Assembly (NCBI GenBank): GCA_012845835.1
Contig: JABAKD010000012.1
Location: 14,207,695 to 14,271,694, forward strand
Length of the DNA: 64,000 nt
Reading direction: 5' to 3'
DNA from: Undaria pinnatifida
Taxonomy: Eukaryota > Sar > Phaeophyceae > Laminariales > Alariaceae
Part shown: one piece after another, positions 48,161 to 60,800 of the stretch
How positions within the stretch are numbered: position 1 is the first letter of the stretch
How the letters are laid out: every line of letters begins with the position of its first letter
Made by a program: the position numbers and the translations under genes
The notes under the pieces: model-generated
Seen by the model: the letters and a program-made list of their open reading frames with translations, nothing else
What the model was told of the DNA's origin: nothing
Database searches by the model: none

Positions 48161-51100
48161 CTTCACATTAAACCGTTCTTCTACTCGTCGACATCCAGCA
48201 CACCCAGTGTCCGTACTGATTCTTCACCCTAGAAAGATCAGCTCTGTGGTCACAAGCCACGACACAGAGATAATGCATCGTAATGCATTCGACAACGCAA
48301 TGTCATGCCCTAGTACTGGGTACGACAGGCACAACATACATACGTCAGCAACAGAAATACATTGGAAGAGAGAAATACGAAATAAACAAAAACAAAAACA
48401 AAAACAAAAAACACAAATAAAAACAAAGATAAAAATAAAAACAAAAAAATGAAACAAACAAAATGAAGGGGAAATCGAAGAAACAACCCAACCGAAGAGG
48501 AGAGCCAAAGCTCGGAAAAGAAACATAATAAAATGAAATAAAATAAAGTAAAGTAAAACCAAAATAAGATAATCCGAACACGAGCCAAAAACCTGGACAC
48601 GCAAGGAGGGAACAAAGGGGAAAAAAAATACCCCAGAAAAAGACGAAAAGTGCTATGTACCTACTAGTCGGTCTGGTACCTTGCTACCCTGTCTGCCATC
48701 TCTTTCCTGCCTTCGTCCACCGCGGTCTCCCTTCTATTCCTCCTGTTGCCCCCCCTGCCCCCATTCCCTTGGACGGCTTTCCTTCTACTCTTCCTGTTTC
48801 CCCCCCTCCCCCCTTTGTGTTCTTCTCATTAAACCAAAATACCTTGTAAAAGAGAGAAACAACGAAAGAAACCAAGACAAAATAAATAAATAAATAAATA
48901 AAAAGGGGAACCAAAGCACGGGAGATAGAAACATACCCCGAGCATGAGCCAAAATGGACATGCAAGGGGGAAAGAAAGGGAAAAAAATACCCCGGAAAAA
49001 AGAAACAAGTAAAAGAAGGAAGACTGGGAGGGCCAAATAAAACAGGCTCGTCACCTACCCACCATGCAAGACTCCCTTCATAAGGATAAGAAGGGGAAAG
49101 AAAGAAAAAAAATAAATTCACGGAAAAATCAAAGTACCAAGACATCACATTCCGAGCAGCCGCAGCAGTTGGCGGTACGAGTGGCATAGATAGAAAGGTT
49201 CCACCTACTAGTCGGCCTGGTACCTTGCTACCCTGTCTGCGGTCTCCTTCCTACTTTCATCTACCGCGGTTTCCCTTCTACTCCTCCTGTCCCCCCCCCT
49301 GCCCCCATACCCTTGTGCGGTGTTCCTTCTACCCCTCCTGCTGCCCCCCCTCCCCCCGTTCCCTTCGACACCACCCACGGCGGATGCGCGGCGCTGTCTA
49401 CTCTGCTTTGCCTCATCCTCGTGCCACCTGCCCATGAACCGTTCAGCTGCTTCGAGGACCCCCCGGTACCACTTGCCCACCTTTTTTGCTGCAGTGGGCC
49501 ACAGCGCGGTCCCAACTCCAAAAACTAAGGGGGAGTGTTCCGTTGATCCCTCGTTGGCTTTGAACACCCTAAGGTCCTCAGCTATGGCTCTAGGCCAAGT
49601 CTTGAGTTGTCCGCCTGGTTTCGGGTTCTCCCCACCAGCGATCGTCCCGAACATCAACCGACGGGGCAGTCGCCCCTTGTGTTGTCGCACCAGGGCCCCG
49701 GCAAAGAAGAGCCGCCGTTTACGGATGGTCGTTTCGATGCTCTCGCATCGTGTCATCCTGAGGGCCTTCGCGTACGAGAGGGTGGTGTGGTCGGTGCGTA
49801 ATCGGCGCTGGAAGCCAATGACTCGCAAAAGGACTTCGTGGTGGGCTGATCGGAGCTTGGCGAAGTGGTCCGCATTGAGGGTCCACGTCACACACCCGTA
49901 CAGCAGGGTCTCAATGACCTCGGCCTTCAGCATGCGGACTTTCAGACTAAGCGGGGCGGTCGTCCTGTCATACAATTCCGGGCCAAACCGTTTGAGGCAT
50001 GCCCGCATGAGACGGATCCGTCGTTCGATTTCGAGCGAGAGGTCAGCGCTTTCGTGGATAATGCCGCCTAGGTATAAAAACTGGGTCGTCTGTTTATACC
50101 TCTGGCCTGATGCTTCGATCGCGAGCGGTGGGGCGAGGGCTGTCTGGTCCGGTGTTCGTAGCAGCATCGTCTCTGTCTTCTTTTCCGATACCGTGAGGCC
50201 TGCTGCTTCGAAGACAGTCACGATGACTGTCATCATTTTAGCAAGGCCTTCCGCCGACTTCGAAACAATTCCTGCGTCATCTGCGTACAACATGCCCCAC
50301 ACAGCCCTTTGCACGCATGCCAACGGTTCCTCTTTTCCGACTGCACTGCCCTCTTCGAGGTGAACCAAATCCCTCACGATGCTTTCGTCTTTGCTGAAGC
50401 GTACCAGCACGACGTGTATCGCAGCAGCGAAGAACACGTTGAACAGTAACGGTGATAGCACGCAGCCTTGCCGCAGCCCCTGGGTGACATTAAACCAATC
50501 CGAGTGCTCGCCGTCATCCGCACGCACGCGAGCCCGCATGCCTTCGTGGAAGTTGCGGATAACTGTAAGCATCTTGGTTGGTACGCCAAGGCGTGTGAGT
50601 ACCTCCCACAACAGTTCCCGGTCGACAGAGTCGTACGCTTTCTGCAGATCGATGAAGCACATGTACAGGAGGATTTTCCTCTGTCGTCCGAGCTCTTGCA
50701 ACCGGCGCACGACAAACAGCATGTCGACCGTCGACCGTGCGGGACGGAAGCCGCACTGTTCTTCAGGAAGTATTTCCTCGGTCTCGCAGTAGTTGCTAAG
50801 GCGGGACGCAACGATTTTCAACAATATTTTGCCTGCGTGGGCAACAAGCGAGATCCCTCTGTAATTGTTGCAATCAGTTCGATCCTTTTTTTTGTGAAGG
50901 GTCTTGATGATAGCATCTTTCCATTGCTGGGGGACTTCGCCCGTTACCCACACGTTGACAAGGATATTGTGAAAACACTGGACGAAAGCGGGGTGGTCAA
51001 GTTTTAGTAGTTCGACCGGGAGACCGTCTGGTCCAACGGCTTTCCAATTTGACATGCCCTTAATCGCATCCATCATCTCGTCCATGGATGGTTCATCTCC

Positions 51101-54100
51101 AAGCGATAGTTTAAGCGGTCGCGGTGGCAAGAGGTCGATGATCGTGGGATCGAGTTTCAGCGATTTCGTGTTCAAGAGTTTGTGGTAGTGCCCCGCCCAT
51201 CGTTCACGAATTCGCGCTTGATCCCGCAACAACGTGCCATCCTCGTCCATAATAAACTGCTCGCTCCTCGCTTTTGTACCTTGCAATCCCACCGTACTCT
51301 TCAGGTGCTTGTAGAACCCTCGTTGATCGTTACTCGCTAGGAGTCTCTCGGTTTCGGCGAGGTACTCTTCAAAGTACGCTTGTACTCCTGCGGCAACCAC
51401 TTCCTGCAGATTCGCACACGCAGATCTCAATTTCTTCCACGCTACACTATCTCGGGGGTTGGCACGCAAGAACTGTCTCGCATCCTCCCTCGCTGTCCAT
51501 GCTACTCTGAAAGCGGCCGAAGTTTCGGCAGGCTCGCACCAACCATGCCGGCGGTGGCGACGTGGTGGAGGTGGCACCTCTTTCTCTACAGCATCGATGA
51601 TAGTCGTGGTGAAAAACTCAACCATGCCAGACGTGTTACGGGGCTGGATAGGTTGGTCGAGAGTGGAAACAACCCTCGCGATTACTCGTTGGCGACGCTT
51701 TCCGTCGGATAAAAAAAGCTGCCTGTCGAATTCTCGGCGTTTTGGGGGTTTCAGCATTTTTCTGTTGGACGAAAAGTGACCACTAAGTCGGACCTTGATG
51801 TACACAATGTTGTGGTCTGAATCGGCCTTAGCTGGTGGCGGAGGCTGTGGGATGACTTTAACATCATGTACTCTAGGTCGATGGGCTTGGCGGGTTAGGA
51901 TGTAGTCTATCCTCTTACGGTCATTCGGGCTGGTGCCGTTGTACGTATGCGATATCCCACCCTTGCGCGTGCTGAAAAATGTGTTGGTGAGAGCTAGCTT
52001 GCAATTGGTAGCGAACGACAAAAGTCGTTTGCCATTATCGCTACGAGCATCTCGTCCGTATGCTCCAAGCACCCTACTTTCATCATCACCGCACCCTTCC
52101 ATCCTCTGCCCAGTTCGCGCGTTAGCATCCATCAGTACAAACAAACACTCTTTAGTGGGGATCTGTTCAACCAGGTCCTCCAGCTTTTGCCAGAAAATAC
52201 CTTTCAGCTTGGTGTCTTTGGTACAATCAGTTGGGGCGTACGCAACGACGAAATTAACAGCATCGCATCGACCATCCAACTCAAAGCGCATAGACATAAG
52301 CCGTTCGTCAATGAACTGCTGGGTGAACCTAGACTTACGGCATATTGAGTCCTTAACTGCTAGACCTACTCCGTACAGCCCTTGCCTCGCTGCTGTTTTT
52401 TCCTGACCTGAGCAAAAAACTTGGTATCCAGCTGCACTGAATCTCGTGTTGCCGGGCCGTCGAGTTTCCTGCAGGCCAATGAAGTCACAGCCGAGTTGCT
52501 GGCCTTTCGCCAGTACACGCTCGTCATGCCCATACCCGTTCTTCCCCTTTACGGCCAGGGTACGCACGTTGTAGGTCGCTACCGCCACAAGTGCCGCCTT
52601 CCGTCTCTTACGAGTCTCGCGTGCTGCTTTATCGGCCAGCCGACGAGAGGCTCGTCCCCTCCTCCGTTTCTGTTTCTGTTGTTTCTTTTTTCTCTCTATT
52701 TTAATGTGATGATTGTGGCTCTCCGTTTCGTAGCCCGGTTCGCGCCTTGGTTTCCGCTGGCTGGGTGCAGCCGTCCCAGCCAACGCCGACACTCCCATCC
52801 TTCCTGTCGTGCATGCGTACCCACGCATGCATGCACGACAGGAAGGATGGGAGTGTCGGCGTTGGCTGGGACGGCTGCACCCAGCCAGCGGAAACCAAGG
52901 CGCGAACCGGGCTACGAAACGGAGAGCCACAATCATCACATTAATAGAGAGAAAAAAGAAACAACAGAAACAGAAACGGAGGAGGGGACGAGCCTCTCGT
53001 CGGCTGGCCGATAAAGCAGCACGCGAGACTCGTAAGAGACGGAAGGCGGCACTTGTGGCGGTAGCGACCTACAACGTGCGTACCCTGGCCGTAAAGGGGA
53101 AGAACGGGTATGGGCATGACGAGCGTCAGTAGGTTACGCTAAAAAAACAACCAGATATGTAAAAAAAAGCCAAATATGAAGTCGGTGAGAATCGAACTCA
53201 CGACACATAGCACTACCCACTATCTGTCACGTGACTCAGTCACTCAGTGGGTTACGCTAAAAAAACAACCAAATATGTTTTCGAGTTCGTTAATCAATTC
53301 TCACCGACTTCGTAAGAGCGATCTCCGGGGCTATCCCTTCTCCACGTACTACAGTTAGTAGTACTCAGGAGAACACTAACAACCATCACAACCATTCATA
53401 ACGTCTCCAGCGGGCACGCTTCTGAATACAAAATATGATGAGGGTGAGAATCGTACTCACGACACATCCTTCGTTGGTTATAGCGCACTATACCCACTGA
53501 GCCGAAAGGAAACGACACAAAGCAGCAGTACCTACGATAGGGCGTGCGCTTGGAGGCGGCCATGCAAAAAGCATCGTCGGGAAGCAATTTAGGTGCCAAT
53601 TTGTAAATGCTGTCCCTTGGTTTATTCGTTCAAGCTCTACATGTGCCAAGGTCCAAGAATAGCTCGGGCGTATACCGCCCAAGATAAAAAAAATATCGCA
53701 CTTCTCGCTTGTCGCGCTCAGCGTCTATCTGCGTTCACGTCGAGGTGCAGAACGGATAAGGCAGGGCGAGGGGCATTGGAGCCCCCCCCCCCGAAGACGG
53801 CGCTCGAACGAAGCGATTTAACCGATAAATTCCAGTTCCGAGAATCCCATACTGAGGCCGAGACGAAAAAACTCCTGACCAAATTCCTGTCCCCTCAAAA
53901 AAAAAGAATCATTCTATATACGAAATTCGTATACAGTACGTAGAGTCCTTTTCGAGCAAGACACGAGGCGGCGAAACCTTATCCTGTTCGAACAAGGAAT
54001 AGGCGGTGAATATGCGGTGAATGTTACCCCTAATTCTTTCCCAAATAGAAAATAGGCTTGACCTGGTCGGACGGCCGGGTCAGTGTGGCAGGGGGCGGCG

Positions 54101-54820
54101 TAACATGAACCGGAATTGGAGGCCAAACCGTGTATGCCTCCAATTTTCAGTAACAAAATATAAGCTTGATCGGGCGCTCCCATGGTTGCTGAGTCGTTCC
54201 GTCGGGGGCGGCATAACCTGAAACGGAACTTGCGGCGAAACCTTGTCCTCTTCGTAACGAAAAGCAGGCGTGATCGCACGCAATCGCTGGGTCGATGGTC
54301 GATACGTCGTTTCGTCGGGGGCGGTGCAACACGAAACGGAACTTGCGGCGAAAAATTATCGATACGTCGTTTCGTCGGGGGCGGTGCAACACGAAACATA
54401 ACTTGCGGCGAAAATTATCCCTAGGATTAACCTGATTGATTGTGCAGCTTATACTTTCGGGGATAATGTACAAATGTACGGGCCCCATCAGTCTAGTCGA
54501 ACATCTTGAACATAGTATAGTCGTTGCTAGGAACTCGCGCGGCAGGATATTTGATACCTGATATTTGATACCTGATATTTGATACCTGGTATCTGATACC
54601 TGGTATTTGATATTCAATATTCGATATTCGATAATCGATACCTGGTATTAGGTACTTGCAATGTCGTCAATTTGCGAGCCATCCCAAGGTAGCTAGGGGT
54701 GCAGCAGAACTTTCTAAGAAGTTCCTAAAGCCCCAAACATGAGGAGCTCAATATCATCACCATCACCATAGTCGTCAACTTCATTGTTACCATCATCACC
54801 GCCATCATCATCATCCTCAC

Positions 54821-54855
<35 letters not shown>

Positions 54856-57800
54856 CCACCACCGCCACCACCACCACCACCACCATGATCATGATCATGA
54901 TCATGATCACCATCATCATCACCATCACCCAAAGCGTGCTTCGAAGGCATTCAATCGCGTAACCCGACCAACGAATCTGCGCGCTAGTCCTAAAACAAAC
55001 ATACACAAACACACTGGTAAAAATATCAGGCCAACCCGTAGCGCCTCTTGTGAGGTCAAAAAATAAATTGGCCTAAAAAAAAAACTACGGTGGGACCCCA
55101 GTCGGTGGACGTAGAATCAATCGAGAATCAATCGAGAATCAATCGGACGTGGCCAACTCTAAGAGGGTCCCAAAAATAGTGGCGTGGTCAAAAGCAGTGC
55201 CTCACATTTGCTCGTAACTAGTAATAGTACCTCGGAAAACACCTTCATGACGCTTGGGGGGGGTATTGATAACGACCGCTGGCTTACGTGGCGGACGATG
55301 GACTGGAAGGGGGGGTCGGTCCAGCCGGTGTTGAGGGTGTAGGTCACCGTGAAGCTGCCCATCTCGGCCGTGCACCGCCCGGGAGGCTTCGAGAAGGTCA
55401 CGCCGACGTTCCTGCTCGCCCAAAACAAATAAATAAACGGCTTCACAAACATAAAGCAATAAGTTATATCGGCAACAAAACCGAAGTGTACAACAAACGC
55501 AACATCGACAAATCACAGAACATGCCGGTGTAGCCTAATACAACAAAAACAGTAACACCAGCACCAGCACCAACGCCAACACCAACACCAATTACATGAG
55601 CACAGCTTTTCTCTTCAGCCACCCACCTGCCATCGTTCTGCGAGTTATAACATCAATCATCTCCACCCACACCACCACCACCACCATGCGTACGGAATAG
55701 CTTTGCATTCACCCAGCCGCCCACCTGTCATCGTTCTCCGAGTTAGCATCGATCACCTCCACCCCTCTCTCAACATACTTGTCGCACTGCTGCATCGTCA
55801 GCTGCGCGGGCCCCTTGAGCAGAAGCGAGGGGGCATTCTCATCGACACAACCGTGCCCTGGGACCTCACCAAAGCCAGGAGAGCATGCACACCTCGCTTT
55901 TCCGTCCAACACACTGGGTCAAAATAAAAAATGAGGGGATTGTATTTGGGAGAAGGAGGAGAGGAAGGGGGGGTATGTCAATTCCCGCCGGTAAAATGAA
56001 GGTGTGATTGTTCGGTGGGGGGGGGAGAGGGGGGAGGGGGAGGGGTGTACGTCAACTCCTGCCCATAAAATGAACGCGTCCTGGGGCGTGCATGACACAG
56101 TTTGCCACTTTCTTGCAGTTTGAGTGCTGGCCGCAGATGACGCCACGGCACAGGCCACCCCATAGGAAACCCCACAGCATACTAGAAGCACAAAAGCACC
56201 CCCATCCGCGGCACTAAAAAAAAATAAAGACACCGCTCAGATACGACGGCCGAGAAATATTCAAGACATGCACAGCCTTATGGTGGAACTCCTGGTGCGT
56301 GCATGGTGGTATATATTAGGCTTACATCCATTATGCCCGCATTTCTTTCGGCATGGATCTTTCTTAAGTTAACATAAAGTGGCACAATTGTTTTTTTCTG
56401 CACAAAAGTGGAGCATACGTGGACCTTTTTAGGAGCACAACCTGGCATAACAGAGGCTTAAATGGGCGAAAATTACCAAAGCACAAAACCATTATCATTG
56501 TGCTCGTCACCCTACAATGTGCCATATGTGCTCCAACATTGCATAAAAACATGATTGAAGAAAGAAAAAAAACATCATCGTAGGAAAAAAGGGCAGACGG
56601 ATACAAGCCTATTGTAGTGTGTATCAGTATGCACATTGTACAGTACGCACTTGCAAGCGGAGTGCTGTCCGCAGATAACGCCATGGCACAGGTCCACCTC
56701 CGGCACCTGACAGCCGCACACCTCAGCTGGGTCCAGATCGGCCGGCAGTATCCGCCCTTCAGCGTCCTGGGTCGTCAAAAGCGGACATGGGGTAAAAGAT
56801 GCAATCAGGCCAACGTTGAGTGGGGGGACAGACAGCAAAAACTTAAGCGTCGATTGGGAGGGGGCTTCCTTCTCCCTCTCCTCGCCCATCCCCTCCGTCC
56901 TCCCTCCTTCCTCCCCCCGCCCCCCCTCTCTCCCTCTTTCCCACCCAGCAGATGGCCCTTCAAGAACGACAAAATACACATCCTCCATGATTGAGACTAG
57001 TTTGTCGGCAACAACGTGGTTGCCCTTTCAAAGGGGGTAGTGCCCTTCCAAAGGGGCTATAGTGCACGTCTAAATGGGCTATGGCGCCCTTCTAAAGGGA
57101 GTTAATGCCCTTCCAAATGGGCTATAGTCCCCTTCTAAAGGGGTCATTGTGCCCCTCTAAAGGGGGCTAGTGCCCTTCTGAAGAGGCTAGTGCCCTTCCA
57201 AAGGGGGGTAGTGCACTTCTAAACGGGTTAGTGCCCTTCTAAAGGGGTTGGTGCCCTTCCAAATGGGCCATAGTGCACTTCTAAATGGGCTATGGCGCCC
57301 TTCTAAAGGGGGTTAGTGCCCTTCTAAAGGGGTTAGGGCCCTTCTAAAGGGGCTAGTGCCATTCCAAAGGGGCTATAGTGCCCTTCTAAAGCGGGCGAGT
57401 GCACTTTTAAAGGGGGCTAGTGCACTTCTAAACGGGTTAGTGCTATTCTAAAGGGGTTGGTGCCCTTCCAAATGGGCCATAGTGCTCTTCTAAATGAGCT
57501 ATGGCGCACTTCTAAACGGGGTTAGTGCCCTTCTAAAGGGGTTAGGGCCCTTCTAAAGGGGCTAGTGCCCTTCCATGTGGCCATAGTGCCCTTCCAATGC
57601 CTTCTGAATGGGCCATAGTGCCCTTCTAAAGGTGTTAGTGCCCTTCCAAATGGGCCATAGCGCACTTCTAAAGGGGCCATAGTGCCCTTCTAAAGGGACC
57701 ATAGTGCCCTTTTAAATGGGCCATAGTACACTTCCAAATGGGCCATAGCGCCCTTCTAAAGGGGATTAGTGCACTTCCAAAGAGGCCATAGTGCCCTCCT

Positions 57801-60800
57801 TAAGGGGGTTAGTGCCCTTCTAAAGGGGTTAGTGCCCTTCCAAATGGGCCATGGTGCACTTCTAAATGGGCCATAGTGCCCTTCTAAAGGGGTTATAGTG
57901 CACTTCTAAAAGAGGTTATAGTGCACTTCTAAAAGAGGTTAGTGCCCTTTCAAAGGGGGTTAGTGCCCTTCTAAAGGGGTTAGTGCCCTTCAGGAGGGGC
58001 TAACCCTGTTGGCATATAGCGACCAAAAATACGACGAGCGCGAACTTTTCGAGACACTCGGGGAGGAGCGCGCACCAGTACAACCATCACTGCTGTGATG
58101 TCTCCTGAGGTTACGGTTTGCGTGTCTTGCCGCTCTTACCCGGCAGAGAACGGGTATTGCTTCCCTACCAAGCACAGCCTCGTGCTCGGATAAATATCAT
58201 ACCTGGGTATCCCTAGAGTTCGTACCCAACCATCAACATTAGAGGTATACCTTTTTTTGGCGTTTTTTTTCTGAATTACGAGGCTCCTTAACGCCTTTAC
58301 AACTGGAACCACTTTTTGGGGACACTTTTACTTGAAGCTAGTATAGGGAGGGGTTTGGGGGCTCTAAAGGGGTTATAACCCAAACTCGTCGGAATTTTCT
58401 TTAATAAAAGGCCATTTTTTTTGCAGGATTCTCGTCCTACACCTAGGCTATGGGAATTTTTATCCGGTAGCAGTTTTATCTTCCTCCAAATCAGTTTTTG
58501 GTATAGAGCGGGGTCTCGAGCTCCCACATTGAGGAATCCTCAGAAAAAAAGTGGTGCACCTCTATTATAGCAAGCGTCAGCTGTGAGTCGGCCCGACGTA
58601 AGCCACCGACTAGTTGTTAGTCGGACAAACAGTTAGTCGTTTCCCGAAGGTGCCCAATATCAGACTTATTTGGTTCTCACACTGTCAGGAAGGATTGTTT
58701 AATGTGGGAAGCATTTTATCCTTGATGGGCGCCCCCTGCCCTTTCCGGGGAGAGCTAATTTGGCTCGCTTCGCTCGTCTGACTCAAGTCGGCAAGTAGGC
58801 TGGCCATCAGCTGGCTTCGTCAGCCGACTTGCCGACTAAGGTTAGTCGGCCGGCTAACGGCAACTGAGCAGCTTACCAATTAGTTATTTAGTGGTGAAAT
58901 CCTGCCGACGAACAGCCCTACTCGTTAACCTTGCACCAACCTACCCCATTTTATCTCACCGTGTAGAGACGGGGCTTTTCTTCCTGGCAGACCCGCCCGT
59001 TGCCAACCTCTCCTTCCTTCTCACAGGCGCAGGTCACCGACCCCCGCCTGGCCGAACCAAAAAATACAACGAGGGGCGTCAGGGAGGGAGGGAAGGGGGG
59101 CGAGTGGCTTGGGCAACGAAAAAAAAATAACAAAACACACAAAAAAAAAATCACGCTTGGACGAACCAAAAAAAACAAAAAGAGGCGTCCACGGTGTCGG
59201 GATAGGGGATACCGACCTGACCAACAAAAATTTGCTGTAGTTCTCGCTAGGAGCTTGCTCTGGTGGATGTTTGATATTTGTAGCTGTCGTCAAGTATGTG
59301 GGCGTTGGTGGGAAGCAGGGAAGTCCTCATCCAACCCAACCCAACCCAACCCAACCCAACCCAACCAACCGAACCGAACCGAACCGAACCGAACCGAACC
59401 GATCTATCCTAACCGAACCGAATCCCAACCCGACCCCAATGCAACCCAACAACCCAGCCCAAGTCAACCCAACACAATTGCTTGGCTGTCATTGGGTGTT
59501 GGTGTGTGAAACCAAAAATGGCAAAAGTTGTTGGTATTAATATTTTTTTGGGGGAGATCGGGGCAGTCGGGTGGGACATGCCCCAGCCATAACAAAAAAC
59601 ATTGCTTTTCACCGGTCATGACCCCGCCCGCTGGTCGGATCACGAGGTGCTAGAAACACCTCGTGGTTCGAGCCGGGTTTGGCCAGGGTCTTGTCGAAAT
59701 CTCACCGGTCGGATTGGCTCTGGTCAGAAGGTTTTTCAAACCCAACGGGTCAGGGTTACTAGCACCTCATGGGTCGAGCCGGGTTTGGCCAGGGTGTTGT
59801 CGAAATCTCACCGGTCGGATCGGCTCTGGTCAGGAGGTTTTTCAAACCCAACGGGGCAGGGTTTTGGCGCCGTTGAAAATTAAAATCTCGCTTTGGTATT
59901 AATAAAACACATGAAACTAAAAAAAAATGAGGCGTCAACGTGGGGGGGGGGGGGGGGGGGGGGGGTGTACTCAGTTTGTGCATGGCCGTAGTCGAATGAC
60001 CATAGACTTTCGCATCCCTACTATGCCCGGACGGAGCACGTCGGGTTTTCATCAACCAGGCAGCATGGGGGGGGGGGGTGGGGGGGGGGTCGGGGATGAG
60101 AAGGGACGACGGTTACGCAACTCCCCCGGCGTTTGCACCCACCCCGTGTTCGGTGCAAAAAAAAAACACCATGAGTGAGTTCACGGGGGGGTGGAATCTT
60201 GCGTGTTTGCTACTGGTATACACTGCCGATTTTCTCATACTAGACTCACAAGATTTTAGAATGAAAAATGCGGGGGAACAAGACATTCGGCAGCTTTACT
60301 ATGCTGAAATTAGTGTAGGACACACCCTTTCTTAACGCCATTACGACTGGAAACCCATTTTCGGAGACAAATTACTTGGAGTTAGGATATGAGAGATAAT
60401 TTTTGGGGCTCCAAAGGGATAAATAAGAAATCTAACCTACTGTAGAATCAAAACGTCGATCTCTTACCGGCGAGTCGGTTTTGCATGTACACGGAACATT
60501 CCACCAACCAGCATACTATTGCAGGAGCCCGGGTAGGCGTCCTCTCGCTCCCGCCGGTCGGAAAAACATCGGAAAATATCGAACGAGTTCCAGTTTGTGC
60601 CAAGCGATTCCACCGGCACTATACCGGCAACAGGCATTACTCAACCGGCACTATCGGGGGACCCTCGCTATATAACTCACATGCTCTTTCAGGAATCCGG
60701 ATAGGCGCATTCTCCTTCGCGCTGGTCAGTAAAGCACCGCAAATCTCGCAGACAGCACTGGCACTAAGTGCCGATACTAGTACGCACCACTAATAGTGGG

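Larger units (their letters stand above)
48540..53126 (-). mobile_element. non-LTR (APE/RT) retrotransposon with duplicated 3' end and inverted 5' copy
   Basis: It contains the long open frame at 49208-52939. The 3' region occurs twice: 48550-48830 and 48900-49340 share GAGCCAAAAnnTGGACA-like, GGGAAAAAAATACCCCnG and ACCTACTAGTCGG blocks, separated by an (AAAT)n run. The right end is a ~300-bp inverted copy of the 5' end. It lies in intron 8 of the EGF/Ig gene in the sense direction. No target duplication was identified. Confidence 0.9.

Noticed and set aside
49320-50363. 347-codon plus-strand frame
   Set aside because: Antisense shadow of the LINE reverse transcriptase; no motif of its own.
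54714-55012. Poly-Asp/poly-Met frames
   Set aside because: Products of the (CAT)n microsatellite.
59325-59410. Possible interstitial telomere repeat
   Set aside because: The units are CCAAC and CGAAC, not TTAGGG or TTTAGGG type.
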